DNA of 64,000 nucleotides, from positions 36,702,480-36,766,479 of the forward strand of contig JAMXIF010000065.1 in the NCBI GenBank assembly GCA_028583685.1, in the 5' to 3' direction. The first letter of the stretch is position 1. The number at the start of each line of letters is the position of its first letter. The DNA comes from Petaurus breviceps papuanus (Eukaryota; Chordata; Mammalia; Diprotodontia; Petauridae). Shown in pieces: positions 53,421-64,000 of this stretch. The notes beneath the pieces are model-generated. The model ran no database searches. It had not been told where the DNA came from and saw only the letters and a list, made by a program, of their open reading frames with translations. The position numbers and the translations under genes are program-made.

Positions 53421-56400
53421 GGAAGTGTGGTTATCTCCCTTCAGACGAACCAACCAAAATGAAGATACTACCTTCCAGAGTCAGTGTATCTCACACAGGG
53501 AAAAGCAACTGGGTGTTGGGCGGCAGGCCAATGGCTTAGGTGAGCCTTCAGGGAAGAGGACTCAGTGCTGCTCGAAGAGAGGAGAATGACTACCTGGAGA
53601 TGTCAGAGAAGGGACAGACGGAGCACTGCTCATGTCTGAAGCAGGCAGGCTGCTTCGCTGGCTTTCCTCTCTTTGCTACTGAGGACAGCCTGCTGGATAG
53701 GGGAGGGACAGAAACACAAAGCATGCTCCCCCCACCCCAAACAGAGCGGAGACTGCAGGGAGGGCTGCCACTCAGGACACAGCTGCCAAACCTTTGGCTC
53801 TTCTCCTCCTGGTGCACAGCCCTACAGGAAGCTCCAAAGGCTTGGAGTTCCAGGACAGAGAGGCACGTCTTCTCATCCTTATGCAAGCAACTACCTCCCA
53901 ACTGGCCCAGGACTCTCCCTTCTCTCGTGGTCAGGTTCTCATTTTCCAATCTGCAATTCATTAGCTTCTCTCCAATTGACAGAATGAGACTCTGAACATT
54001 GCAGCTGTACAGAGAGACCGTAGGGTGTGGACAGAATTGGAAAACCATGGCCACAAATGCCTGTTTTGTCAAATTTCTTCTGTATAGGTACTTCTGGAAT
54101 ATACTCTGAGTTGGTGAACAAGGCTAAGAGCAGGGCAGGGCAGACTTTTTTCTGCATTTCCCTCCACCCTGAAGACAGATCCAAGAGAACATGCGAAATG
54201 AGTGGTGAGATTCTGGAGAAGGAGAATCGGAGGTTGCTTTAAGTTTCTTGGTTTAAACACAAAAAAAGAAGGGGACAAACTCCCCTTTCTAGGACTTTAT
54301 GCCAGAGAAGAATGCAAGCTAAAAACACAAAACTGTCTTTTTATAGTCTGTTTAAAGATTAATAAGCAGACACCATCTCTTTGCTCCTGGGTAAGGGACC
54401 TTCTGGGTATGGGAACAAAGTCCCCTAGGGAACAGCATGGCTGATGCAAAAGGCAGCCCACCTCTTAGCAAAGGAGGCCACTGAAAAGCTGGAAACAAAT
54501 AATTAAAGGTAGAGACCCTGGAACCTCACAGCACATAATTTCACAGCTTCCTTGGCCACAGGCTAATAAATGAAGGCATTGATTTGTTCCCTTCCTGAAA
54601 CAGTAGCTTAGGGAGTGTGCCTATCACATCCAGGGTTTGGGTATTAAGCTAAATCCTGTTTTGTGGCAGGAAGCCAGGAAATACCATGTGGAGATCAGCT
54701 GCCTCCGGGAATCTTCCCTGATAAAAGTTCATTCCTTTATCACACTCTCATACCAGGGCAGGCAGGAAGAAATAAGCCTTTTAGCCAACTCTAACCTCAC
54801 AAAAGTGGCCACTGAAACCAACCCAAGAAACATGAGAATCTATTCTATTTTTTAAAAGTTCCCCAATAAGTTTTCACTGTCTTCCTCAGGTGTCCCCATC
54901 ATTGTTTTTTAAGTACACTTGCTTTCTTGTGCATGTGGAGGTCAGGTGTCTCTTCAAAGCCAATTTATTCCTACAGTTTAATAACTAGACAGATTCCTGT
55001 AAATTGGACTAACCCTGGACTTCCCAAATCCATTAGAGTTTGGCCAAGACATACCCCCATTCCACCAGCCTAGGCCAAAACCTAAGGCTGGTGAGCTGGG
55101 GTAGTCTTTGACCTTCATCCCCTAAAAGCCAGGGAGAATGGCTACATTATCCCATAGAAAATAGATGTGCTTGTGGAAATGACACTATTTTTAAATGAGG
55201 GTGCCCCAAATATGGTTCAACCACTTAGGTCCTTAGCACATACAACCATGGCTGCAACAAATTGTCTATATCTAAACAGGGCATGATAATAGTGGTCTTT
55301 CCCCTTTCTTTTATGTATAAAGAATAATTAATTTCTGCTTTATGTCACATTCATTTCTGAATGTCTCTTTCCTGCACTGAGCCATCCCTTGTAACAAAGA
55401 TTAAAAGGGGGGGAGTCAGTAAAAAAACTAATTCATCCACTCTTCAATCGTGTATTCAACATTCTGTGCCCATAAGTGCCCCCTTCTCTTTTCACAGAGA
55501 AATGATATGGACTCAGCCCAGAGAAACATTATTTCATCTTTATCTGAGTGGCATTATCACATCACATGACAAGGCTTAGAAATCTTTTAAGGGGCTAGAT
55601 ATGGATTCCTATCGATTAGGCAAAGTCTGGAGTGTTAGGGTTTCATCTGCCTCCAACTCCCAAGCATATATCAAAAAGTCACAATGCCTTTTCACTTCAA
55701 TGTAAATTAATCTCATCTTTTGTCTAACATCTATGCAGGGAATTAGAGATCGATACACAGGAAGAATATTTCTTTTTTCCTTCCTCTTCTAGAGTCAAGT
55801 TAGTGTTCAGCATGTCAACAGGGAATGAGCGAAGCTGCCAAATTATTTACAGTTTTAAAGTGGCAGGAGAGAAGATAAAAAGTCTTTCATTTCTGAGGTG
55901 CAAGGCAAACTCCCTTACCAGTGGTTCCCAGACCCAACCCTATCCCCCAACTCTAACCAAGAGCTACGAGGATATAAAGGCAAACATCTTCCAGATCAAA
56001 GCTGCAGGATCCCTGTTTCTCGTTCAAAGATGGATGAGAAAAAAGTGAGTCAGTCAGTGAGGCTCAGTAGAAAGCCTTCCTTTCTTTCTTTTCAAAATGC
56101 AATAGAAAAAAATGTATTATTGCCCTCAAACAAGATATTTCCTTTTGTGCAGGAGGCCAATAAATCTCAGGCCATTATGTTGATTTTGTCCAAGAGGCAA
56201 ACTGTGCACCTCACAGAAGCCCGGAGAAGAAGCAACAGAATACCAGACTTGATTCCATTAAGCAATCTTTCGTCTGTACGGTGGGAACCTTTTGGGGAGG
56301 ACAAGTGGCACAAAAGCAGCTGACCCCACTCTCCCACTTAAAAAGAACAACTAGAACCATTCTGTAAGGCTCAAGAAGAAGGGCACTAGGCTAACCCAAA

Positions 56401-57649
56401 GCTGGGAACATCACAGATAGAGAGACAAGCTGCAGGCCATGGGATTAGGGAATGCCTCCTGGGTACCACTGGGAATCAGGACAACTGATGAACTTCAAAG
56501 GAACTACATTTGAACAGGGAGAGGGTACACTGAGAAGGGAGAAAAAAAATCAATGAGGGCTGGATGCTAAGAGAGAGGTGACCTTTCTTTCCATCTGAAA
56601 CGGATGGCTGCATCTCTCATCACAGATGGAGAAAATACAAGCAGCCCAAAGGTGGAGAAGAACCTACTGGGTGGGGAAGGTGAAGTACCCGATTTTACAG
56701 ACGCAGTATTTATCTCTTCCCACTGTCTCCTTCTGTTTTGTGGGAAGACCCCAAGTATAGTTCCTTTGTCATTGGCAAGTTTATTTAATTAAGGATCCCC
56801 AGTGTGTACCCCATCTGAAGCAAATAGAGCCCTCCTACCCATGGCTCCTGATCTTCTGCTGAGCTCTCTACAGGCACTCACGGGGCTTTCTAGCTGCTGA
56901 CTGGTTCAGATCCCTGAATTGTTATTGATTTTCCAATCTCTAGGAGGGAAACAGTCCTTTGAAAAACTCTTGATTTCTCTTAATGACATCAAGCTCTTTT
57001 CTTTAAATGTGGTGTACCCTGGAGCTAACAACCTGCAAAATGTTGATGGGGCTTGGCAAGTTTGTGTTTTTTTTTTTTTAAGTGCTACTTAAACAAGTGT
57101 TCAACAAGTATCCAGATTCTCTGGATTGAGTTTCCTGTCTTTGAGAATGCTCCACTCTGGTCTTAGACGAAAGCATGCCTCAACCCTCCTTGTCTAAACT
57201 AGAACTCTTAAGAGAGAGGTCCAGGCACACGTTTTGTTTTCCTGTAATTTTCCTTCCTCTGCTGATGCTGACACGCAGCCCAGCTAAAGTGACTACCAAC
57301 ATCTCTTCTTTGATTTGTTCAAACCTGCACATATTTGGCTTGGCTTGTCTGTTATTTCAAGAGATCTCAGGACAGTCTTAGGCCTGTATCTAGACACCTT
57401 ACTTTCTAATCTCCCTTCAGCTTTCCAAAGACTCTCTGACTGGTTTGGAACCCAGTTCACTGATGGGCTGAGGGATCTACTTTACTTATGGTCTATCTCC
57501 TTGAAATGAACAGAGTAAAGTCCTCTGTTCCTAGATCTCAAAGCATTCTACAGGATCAGTTGTCTTGGTGAACTGAATGGAATGCTAAGTTTCCTTCCAT
57601 CTCTAGGCCCAGGATCCTGTGACCAACCAGTCAGCTCCCACCTGTAATC

Positions 57650-58150
57650 TTATGTGCACTCATTTCTGTCTTTCAGAACTCTCTCCACTGAGGCTTAGCT
57701 CAAGTGACACCCACTCTATAGTTTGCTTTAATCCCTTGAACATTTACTCCTTCCTCAAATATCCCTTCATTTGACAATAACTACTGGAAAAGTGGAAAGC
57801 TGTTTGGCCTTCCACCTCTGGCAGTACCCTCTTCCCCGGAGGCCCCATCTGCTTATGGGCTGGCTCCTCCCAGAACCTCCAAGTGAAGGAGATGACCTAG
57901 ACCAATCGTATCTTCATTCCTCTCTGGGCTGCATTGCAGACTCGTGTCCACAGATCTTTCTTTACCATGTCCCCACAGGCTCAAGCCTTGTCTCTTTCTT
58001 TCTTGTTCCAGGTCTCTTTTATGTTCTCTTCTTTATTAAAATGCAAGCTTCTTGAGGGCAGGAACTTTCTTTGTGCTTGTATTTGTATTCTGGGGCTCTC
58101 CACAGTACCTGACACACAATAAGTGCTTTATAAATTATTTTTGGCTTGCT
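57650..58150 (+). mobile_element. L2 3' end, sense
   Basis: 'ctctccactgaggcttagctcaagtgacaccc', 'aaaatgcaagcttcttgagggcaggaactttctttgtgc' and the terminus 'cagtacctgacacacaataagtgctttataaatta' follow the L2 3' end. Confidence 0.75.
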
Positions 58151-58639
58151 GACCAGTCTCTTACATATAGCACAATAAATTCCAAATGGTAAAATAATCT
58201 GACTACCAAAAAACCCCCAAACTAAAACAAAACAAAAACCCACCAAAAATTTGGAGATGATGGTCATATAATTCACTACTATGGACAGGGAAGAATTTAT
58301 AACAAGACATGGGACAGAAAAGATCAGTTCTGGGTCATGTGAACAAGAAGACTGAGGACTAGACATTTTCATTAATCCCAATAATTTCTCAAACTTCTCT
58401 AAAATAAAAATTACATGCCAGATACAAAGCAACTTCAGCTGTTCCCACGGTCTAGGATATCCAGAATCCAAATAAGGTTAACAACAACAGCAGCAGACAA
58501 ACCAAAACCCTTGAACTGACTGATGGTCACTGACATCAAGCTCACCCATCCCACCATTCTACTGACAGGAAGGCCACACTGGCAGATCCAAGAACATAAT
58601 ACAATCTTATAACAAAACCCAACCCCAACCCTGGTCCCC

Positions 58640-58892
58640 CCTTCTTTTTTCAAGAACTGTGGAGAATATGGCCGTAGGCTGCGTAAGCTTGCTCTAGCTG
58701 TTGTGATCCCTTCAGGAACAAAAGTAAAGCCTGTAGCAGCAGTGCTGCAAAGCTCTGAACTTCTGGTACTCGGGTGGACAGCCCATGGTGCCAACACGAT
58801 TTTGTAGTACAAGTTCTCATAACTGTTGAAGGGGTCGGGGTGGGATGGCATGTGCAACACTCCATTACGCCTGAAAGAAAGAGCACAGCATC
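58640..58892 (-). other. Exon-like open block in an AMBRA1 intron
   Basis: On the minus strand a strong acceptor (tgctctttctttcag, ending at 58864) precedes about 220 bp in which two frames stay open. One reads GVLHMPSHPDPFNSYENLYY and onwards, the other FAALLLQALLLFLKGSQQLE and onwards. It matches no AMBRA1 exon I can recall, and I do not recognise either peptide. It could be an unrecognised alternative exon, a remnant of a retrocopy, or chance. Confidence 0.2.
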
Positions 58893-61008
58893 CATCCAGA
58901 GCTAGTTCTGACCACCCAAGTCACTTGGGACAAAGACCTAGACTGATGAACTGTGACTTGTCCAGCACGAGAGGAGGCCAAGATGCCTTAAGATCTAGCT
59001 CCCAAGGAAACCACCATCAGAGAGTTTAGACTGAGAAAATTAATAGGCGAAATGGGGGGGGGGAGGAGAAGGAGAAGGACAAATTATCAAACTTCTCATG
59101 ATAAAGAAAACTCAAAGATCTTAAATATAAGCAGGGAAAACATTAATAATCGAAGAAAAGATAGCCTCCAAATGTAGTCAAAGAGTCCAGGCATCTTTGA
59201 ATACTGGAAAACAAAGGGAAATGATCCAATACTTGATGAGAGAGAGGACACTACAGAAGGTGAGAAGGCCATGAAAGTGCAACAGACTATTCCTGAGTGG
59301 TTCAAAAAAGAAATGAGAAATGTAAGAATAGAATTTATGTCCTACACAGCAAAAATACTGGGCAGAATAGAAAAACTGAAGTTTGTAATTGCAAGTCTCA
59401 CCAAAGAAAGAACAATAGATCAGGACTGCAAATACACATAAAGTGAAGGACAATATAGAAGAAGAGAAGCAAAAACCAATAACTTGGAATAGAAAATATG
59501 TTCATTATTCAAACAAAATACATGGGATCTTGAAGATAAGATGTGGACAGGCAACATGAGGATCAAGGGTCTCCCAGAAGAACACGACAGAACAAAAAAC
59601 CTTAATACCACAATTCAGGAAATAGTAGAAGAGAAATGCCCAGAATTTATGAACATAGAAATGAAATACCATTTGAAAGAATTCATAGATCACCTCCAGA
59701 AAAAATCCCAAGGCTGTAAACCGAGACACATAGCAGTTAAATTCAGCAATTGCATTTAGAAACAGCAAGTTCATCAAGCAATCAGGAGAAAGACCTTCAA
59801 ATACAAAGAAAAGAAGTCTGAATAACACAAAATTATTCTGCACCATCAGAAAAAGGAAAGGAATGGCTTGACCATACATGAAAAAAGATAGTCATTCAAA
59901 AATAAAGAGGCATTTGAAATTTGTTTAGAAAGAAAACCAAAACTGAAGAGATCACTTGCTTCTTGGACACCCCAAACAACAGAAATGCAAGAAGACTGAA
60001 AATATGCAACAGCCAAGGGCAGTAATAGTAACACAGTGATAGCAGAGAGATCAAAGAAACTTCTTTCTAAATGTACAAAAAAATAAAAAGTTGTGAAAGG
60101 GAAAGTCAGTTGGAGATAACAGTGAAGAGGTGGGTATAAAGCCCCTTGGACAGAAACTGGTGACTTCTTGTCTACAGCTGAATCAATTGTTTTTTGCGGG
60201 ACTATATTACAACATGGGAGGGCACATGAAAGTGGGATGAGAGAGTAGGGCGTAGAGGAATGTATGAAGTGCCAGGCCAGAAATGAGAGGAAGATGACCT
60301 CTGTGGTCTCAAAAGGAGAAAAACTAACATGGGATTCAGTGAAGAGAGAGGAAGGATTGAAAAAAGGAAAGGGGAGGATGAAGGTAACCTTGTTTGGCGG
60401 GAGAGGTTCCACGATGCTCCTATGGATGAAGAGAGGATGGTTTATGAAGGGAAATAGGGACCTTGTGCTGGGAGTGATCCTGAGAATTCGGTGTTTGCAA
60501 AGTCTATTTATCCTATCTCAGGGGTAGGAGAAAGATTGGAGCACTTGGAGGCAATTGTCATCTAGGAGAATGGGAGAACATAGGTTACTGGTGGGCTGCA
60601 TAATCAAGGAAATGATGGAGGAGGTGCCCTACCTTGGGAAAATGTCCTCTCTGACACCTGAAATAATTGGCATTGGGAGGCACAATAGCAAAGTGACATC
60701 CATGGAGAAAACACTACAGGGGAGTACCAGAAACTATCTAGAGGTAACAGCTCAGAGAGAATCCCTTAAAAGCTTTGATTGCATGAGGAATACAGAGAAA
60801 AGAGGGAGCTCAGATAATTATGGTAATCATGTATCAGAGAAAAAGGTCTTGAGTAGTCAGAAAGAGGATTGACAATAAAGAGTGAGAGAAATCTTTTTTG
60901 TAAAGATGTGTAAAAAAAAAAAAAGAAAAGAAAATCGACAAATTAATGAACAGGAAAAATTGAAGGAGAGGAAAAGTGGGAATCTTCTTGATTAACTGAG
61001 AGGGAGAA

Positions 61009-61009
61009 A

Positions 61010-61044
<35 letters not shown>

Positions 61045-61154
61045 NNNNNNNNNNNNNNNNNNNNNNNNNNNNNNNNNNNNNNNNNNNNNNNNNNNNNNNN
61101 NNNNNNNNNNNNNNNNNNNNNNNNNNNNNNNNNNNNNNNNNNNNGAGAGAGAGA

Positions 61155-61228
<74 letters not shown>
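61009..61228. repeat. (GA)n microsatellite with an embedded 100-N gap
   Basis: GA dinucleotide repeats lie on both sides of exactly 100 N (61045-61144). A round 100 is the usual placeholder for a gap of unknown size, so the true repeat length is unknown. Confidence 0.9.
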
Positions 61229-61232
<4 letters not shown>

Positions 61233-63369
61233 ATTATTATGTAACCAGATAAAAGCAGAAAGAAAAAAAATCCCAAAGGGAAAGGGGTAACAAATGAGAA
61301 GAGAGGATTAGGGATGAGGGAAAGAGAGCTAGTGGGAATAGGGGCACCTTAAAAAAAAATTAAGGTAAAGTAATACTGTGTGTGTAGCAGAAGAGAAAGA
61401 AAAACATAAGTTGGATTAAAAAAAACCCCTCAATAATAGAGACATTGTGGGGAAAATAAAAAGCTAATTCTCATACCTTTAAACATGAATGGATTAAATA
61501 ATCCAATAAAATGAAAAAGAGCAAGAGATTAGATAAGAAGACAAAACACTACAATTTGTTGCTTTAAAGGAACATATTGTAAAAAACAAAGACATATGCA
61601 AAATAAAACTGAGGGGATGGAAATTTTTTTTTTACCATGAATCAAGTGAATCCCCAAATGTAGGAGCTATAATCACGCTATCTGACAAAACAAAAACAAA
61701 TATTCAAAAAATAAGAAGGAATAAACAAGGAAACTATATTATGCTGATAGAAACCACAGACACCAAAGCAATATCAGTAACATACTTATATACACCAACT
61801 ACCTTAGCATCCCAATTCATGAAGGAAACATTATCTTAGCTATAAGAAGACAAAGATAGTAACACAATAGTAAGAGAAGACTTAAATATCCCTCTCTCAG
61901 TTTTGGATAAGTTTAACAGAAAGATAAACAGAAGGGAAAATAAAACAGAACAAATTTCAGGGGAAAATAGACTTAAAAGATTTATGATATCTTCTAAATG
62001 GGACAGCAAAAGAATATACTTATTTTTTCAGCTTCACGTGAAATTTTTAAATGACCATGTACCAGAGCACAGAGATGTTGCAAACTAACACAAAAAGGCA
62101 GAAATATTTAATACATCTTCTACAGATAATAATGTAATAAAAATAATCATTGGTTCATGGACACAAACAAAAGATACAGACACAAAGGGAAAATTAAAAA
62201 TGGAATCCTAATCCTATTTAAAAATGGAATCCTAAATAATAAACATGTCAAAGAGTAAATCACAGAAACAATTAACAACTGTGAAAATTAAAATGATGAA
62301 ACAAAATACAAAAATTTCTGAGATTCAGCTAAAGTAGTCCTTAGGGGGAAAAAAATAATATCCTTACAAACACAAATTAACATAATTTTTTTAAAAAAGG
62401 ATTAATCAACTGAATATGCAGTTTTTTAAAATTACAAAACCAACAAGTGAACAAATCTAAATAAGTACAAAAGAAAAGATATTAAAAATAAGAGGGAAAA
62501 TAGATAATGGGAACACTAAAAACACTACAGAAATGATAAATGAAACTAAAACCTGGTTCTTTGAAAAAATACACCTTTGGTTAATCTGATTAAAAGAGAC
62601 AAGAAAATCAAATCAATAAAATAGCAAGTGAACCAGGTAAAATCACAGCAAAATCAGAAGAAATAAAATAACATCAGAATTTAATATGCACAGTTACATG
62701 CTAATAAAATTAGGAACACAAAAGATATAGAATATCTTCAAAAATATAAAATATCCAAACTATCAGAAGGTTAGATAGAGATCTTAAATAACCCAATCTC
62801 AGAACAGGAAATCTAGCTAGCTATAAAGAAATTACACTAAAGGAAGGTGGTGGAACAAAACTGCTGATCTTGATGGATTCACAAAAGAATTCTATCAAAC
62901 TTCTAAAGAACAATTAGTATACATACTTTACAAATTAACTCTCAAAAATCAAGAAAGAATCTCATTAGAATTATTTTATGAGACAAATATAATGCCTAAA
63001 CTAGGGAAAGACAAAACACAGAAAGAAAACTATATGCCAATGCCAGTAATGAACATTAATATTTAATTAACATTAAAAAAAGTTTAAACAAAATCCTTTT
63101 TTTTTTTTACTTTTAAGTCAAAAACTTTTAAGACTACAGCAATTTATCCAAGGAATCCTTCATTATTACCAAGTGGGATTTATACCTGAGATACACAGAT
63201 GGTTTAACATTAGGAAAATAATCAATATAATTAATTATATTAAAAGCCAAAACATCCCAAACCACATGATCATCTCAATAGATTAAAAAAAAAAGCCTTT
63301 GACTAAATACAACACTCTTTTATGCTAAAAATTCTACAAAGCAGAAGTAGAGAAAAACTTTTAAAAATA

Positions 63370-63544
63370 TTACATAAAGGGGATGGCTAGGTGGCACAGT
63401 GAATAGAACACCAGCCCTGGAGTCAGGAGGACCTGAGTTCAAATCCGGCCTCAGACACTTAACATTTGCTAGCTGTGTGACCTTGGATAAGTCACTTAAC
63501 CCCAATTGCCCTGCCTTCCCCTTCAAAAAAAAAAGTTACATAAA
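63370..63544 (+). mobile_element. Mar1 SINE nested in L1, with target-site duplications
   Basis: A full-length element (63379-63535): head 'ggatggctaggtggcacagtg', 'ggagtcaggaggacctgagttcaaatc', 'tagctgtgtgaccttggataagtcacttaaccccaattgccc' and an A-tail. The 9-bp repeat TTACATAAA flanks it at 63370-63378 and 63536-63544. It splits the L1 reverse-transcriptase region, so it is younger than the L1. Confidence 0.85.
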
Positions 63545-64000
63545 TTGTCTATCTAAATTCAAAAGCAAACTTCATATGCAATTGGGATATACTTTTAACT
63601 TTTTCCAATAAACATAGGAATAAAGCAAGGATGCCCACTAACCATCTATTATTTTATATAGCACTGGAAATGCTAGTAGTAGCAATAAGACAAGAGAAAG
63701 AAATTAAAGGCATGTAGAAAGGTAAAGAGGAGATAAAACTATCCCTATTTGTTGATGATATGATAGTTTACTTGGAAAATCCTAGGGAATAAAAAGAAAA
63801 TAACTGAGAAAAATAATAGCTTCAGCAAAGTTGCAAGCTACAAATTAAATCCTCAAAAATCAACTGCATGAAGCAATAACAGAAAGGGAAATCCCATTCC
63901 CCAAAAGTACAAAATGTATAAAATATCCAGGGATCTATCTACCAAAGTACACAAAAGATTTGTATATAATCAATTACAAAGTGCTCCTTAAAGAAATAAA

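Larger units (their letters stand above)
51834..58639 (-). other. AMBRA1: AMBRA1 intron without recognised coding sequence
   Basis: Besides the MIR and L2 fragments listed, the stretch is AT-richer and shows no exon of AMBRA1 or of another gene that I recognise. The preceding AMBRA1 exon (human ...RLQQAHGGETSMR) must lie beyond 64000. Confidence 0.5.
59050..64000 (+). mobile_element. Degraded L1 LINE, running past the window edge
   Basis: ORF1 remnant: coiled-coil-like sequence from about 59170 and an RRM-type segment at 59515-59760 (WDLEDKMWTGNMRIKGLPEE, then PRHIAVKFSN). An interval of about 1.6 kb with A- and GA-rich sequence follows. ORF2 remnant: endonuclease similarity starts near 61480 (QNTTICCF, cf. 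QNPTICCLQETH). Reverse-transcriptase similarity runs from about 62860 (DLDGFTKEFYQTSKEQL) through QVGFIPEIHRWFN and IKQGCPL to the catalytic FVDDMIVYLENP at 63748-63783. Frames are broken many times, so this is an old dead copy, sense relative to + and antisense to AMBRA1. The 5' end is uncertain. Confidence 0.8.

Noticed and set aside
1-64000. Endogenous retroviruses, CRISPR arrays, tRNA or rRNA genes
   Set aside because: None recognised. tRNA-like boxes occur only within SINEs, and the reverse-transcriptase similarity at the right edge is L1-type.

Overview
This is vertebrate nuclear DNA: spliced genes with GT-AG introns, CpG-island promoters, and old LINE/SINE repeats. The gene order DGKZ(+) - MDK(+) - CHRM4(-) - AMBRA1(-) matches the mammalian block on human 11p11.2. 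The abundant CORE-SINEs with an 'aggtggcacagtg...gagttcaaatc...' body (Mar1 type), together with degraded L1, L2 and MIR, point to a marsupial. The species was not determined.

Layout. 1-1640 is upstream flank with a candidate minus-strand exon and a dimeric SINE. 1664-16119 is DGKZ, the long isoform, with 29 visible coding exons; about 100 codons fall inside a 934-N assembly gap. 17.0-18.1 kb is a spacer leading into a GC-rich promoter. 18.4-19.8 kb is MDK (midkine). 19.8-22.25 kb is a tail-to-tail spacer holding a second copy of the same dimeric SINE and a long polypyrimidine tract. 22255-23703 is the intronless CHRM4 coding region; its probable promoter and 5' noncoding exon lie about 9 kb away in a CpG island at 32.6-33.7 kb. 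36.4 kb to the end is the 3' part of AMBRA1 (four last coding exons) with large repeat-rich introns. A degraded L1 fills 59.0-64.0 kb, interrupted by a 100-N gap in a GA repeat and by a nested Mar1 SINE.

The genes are not a functional cluster. DGKZ terminates diacylglycerol signalling, MDK is a secreted heparin-binding growth factor, CHRM4 is a Gi-coupled acetylcholine receptor, and AMBRA1 is an autophagy and ubiquitin-ligase adaptor. I found no evidence for a new multi-gene system. The most notable observations are the dimeric SINE family (two copies, each with its own target-site duplication), a GC-AG intron in DGKZ, a minisatellite bordering the DGKZ gap, SINE-tail-derived minisatellites, SINE-borne CTCF-like motifs, a CHRM4 first exon with RE1-like half sites, and an unrecognised exon on the minus strand near the left edge. 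No endogenous retrovirus or LTR element was recognised.
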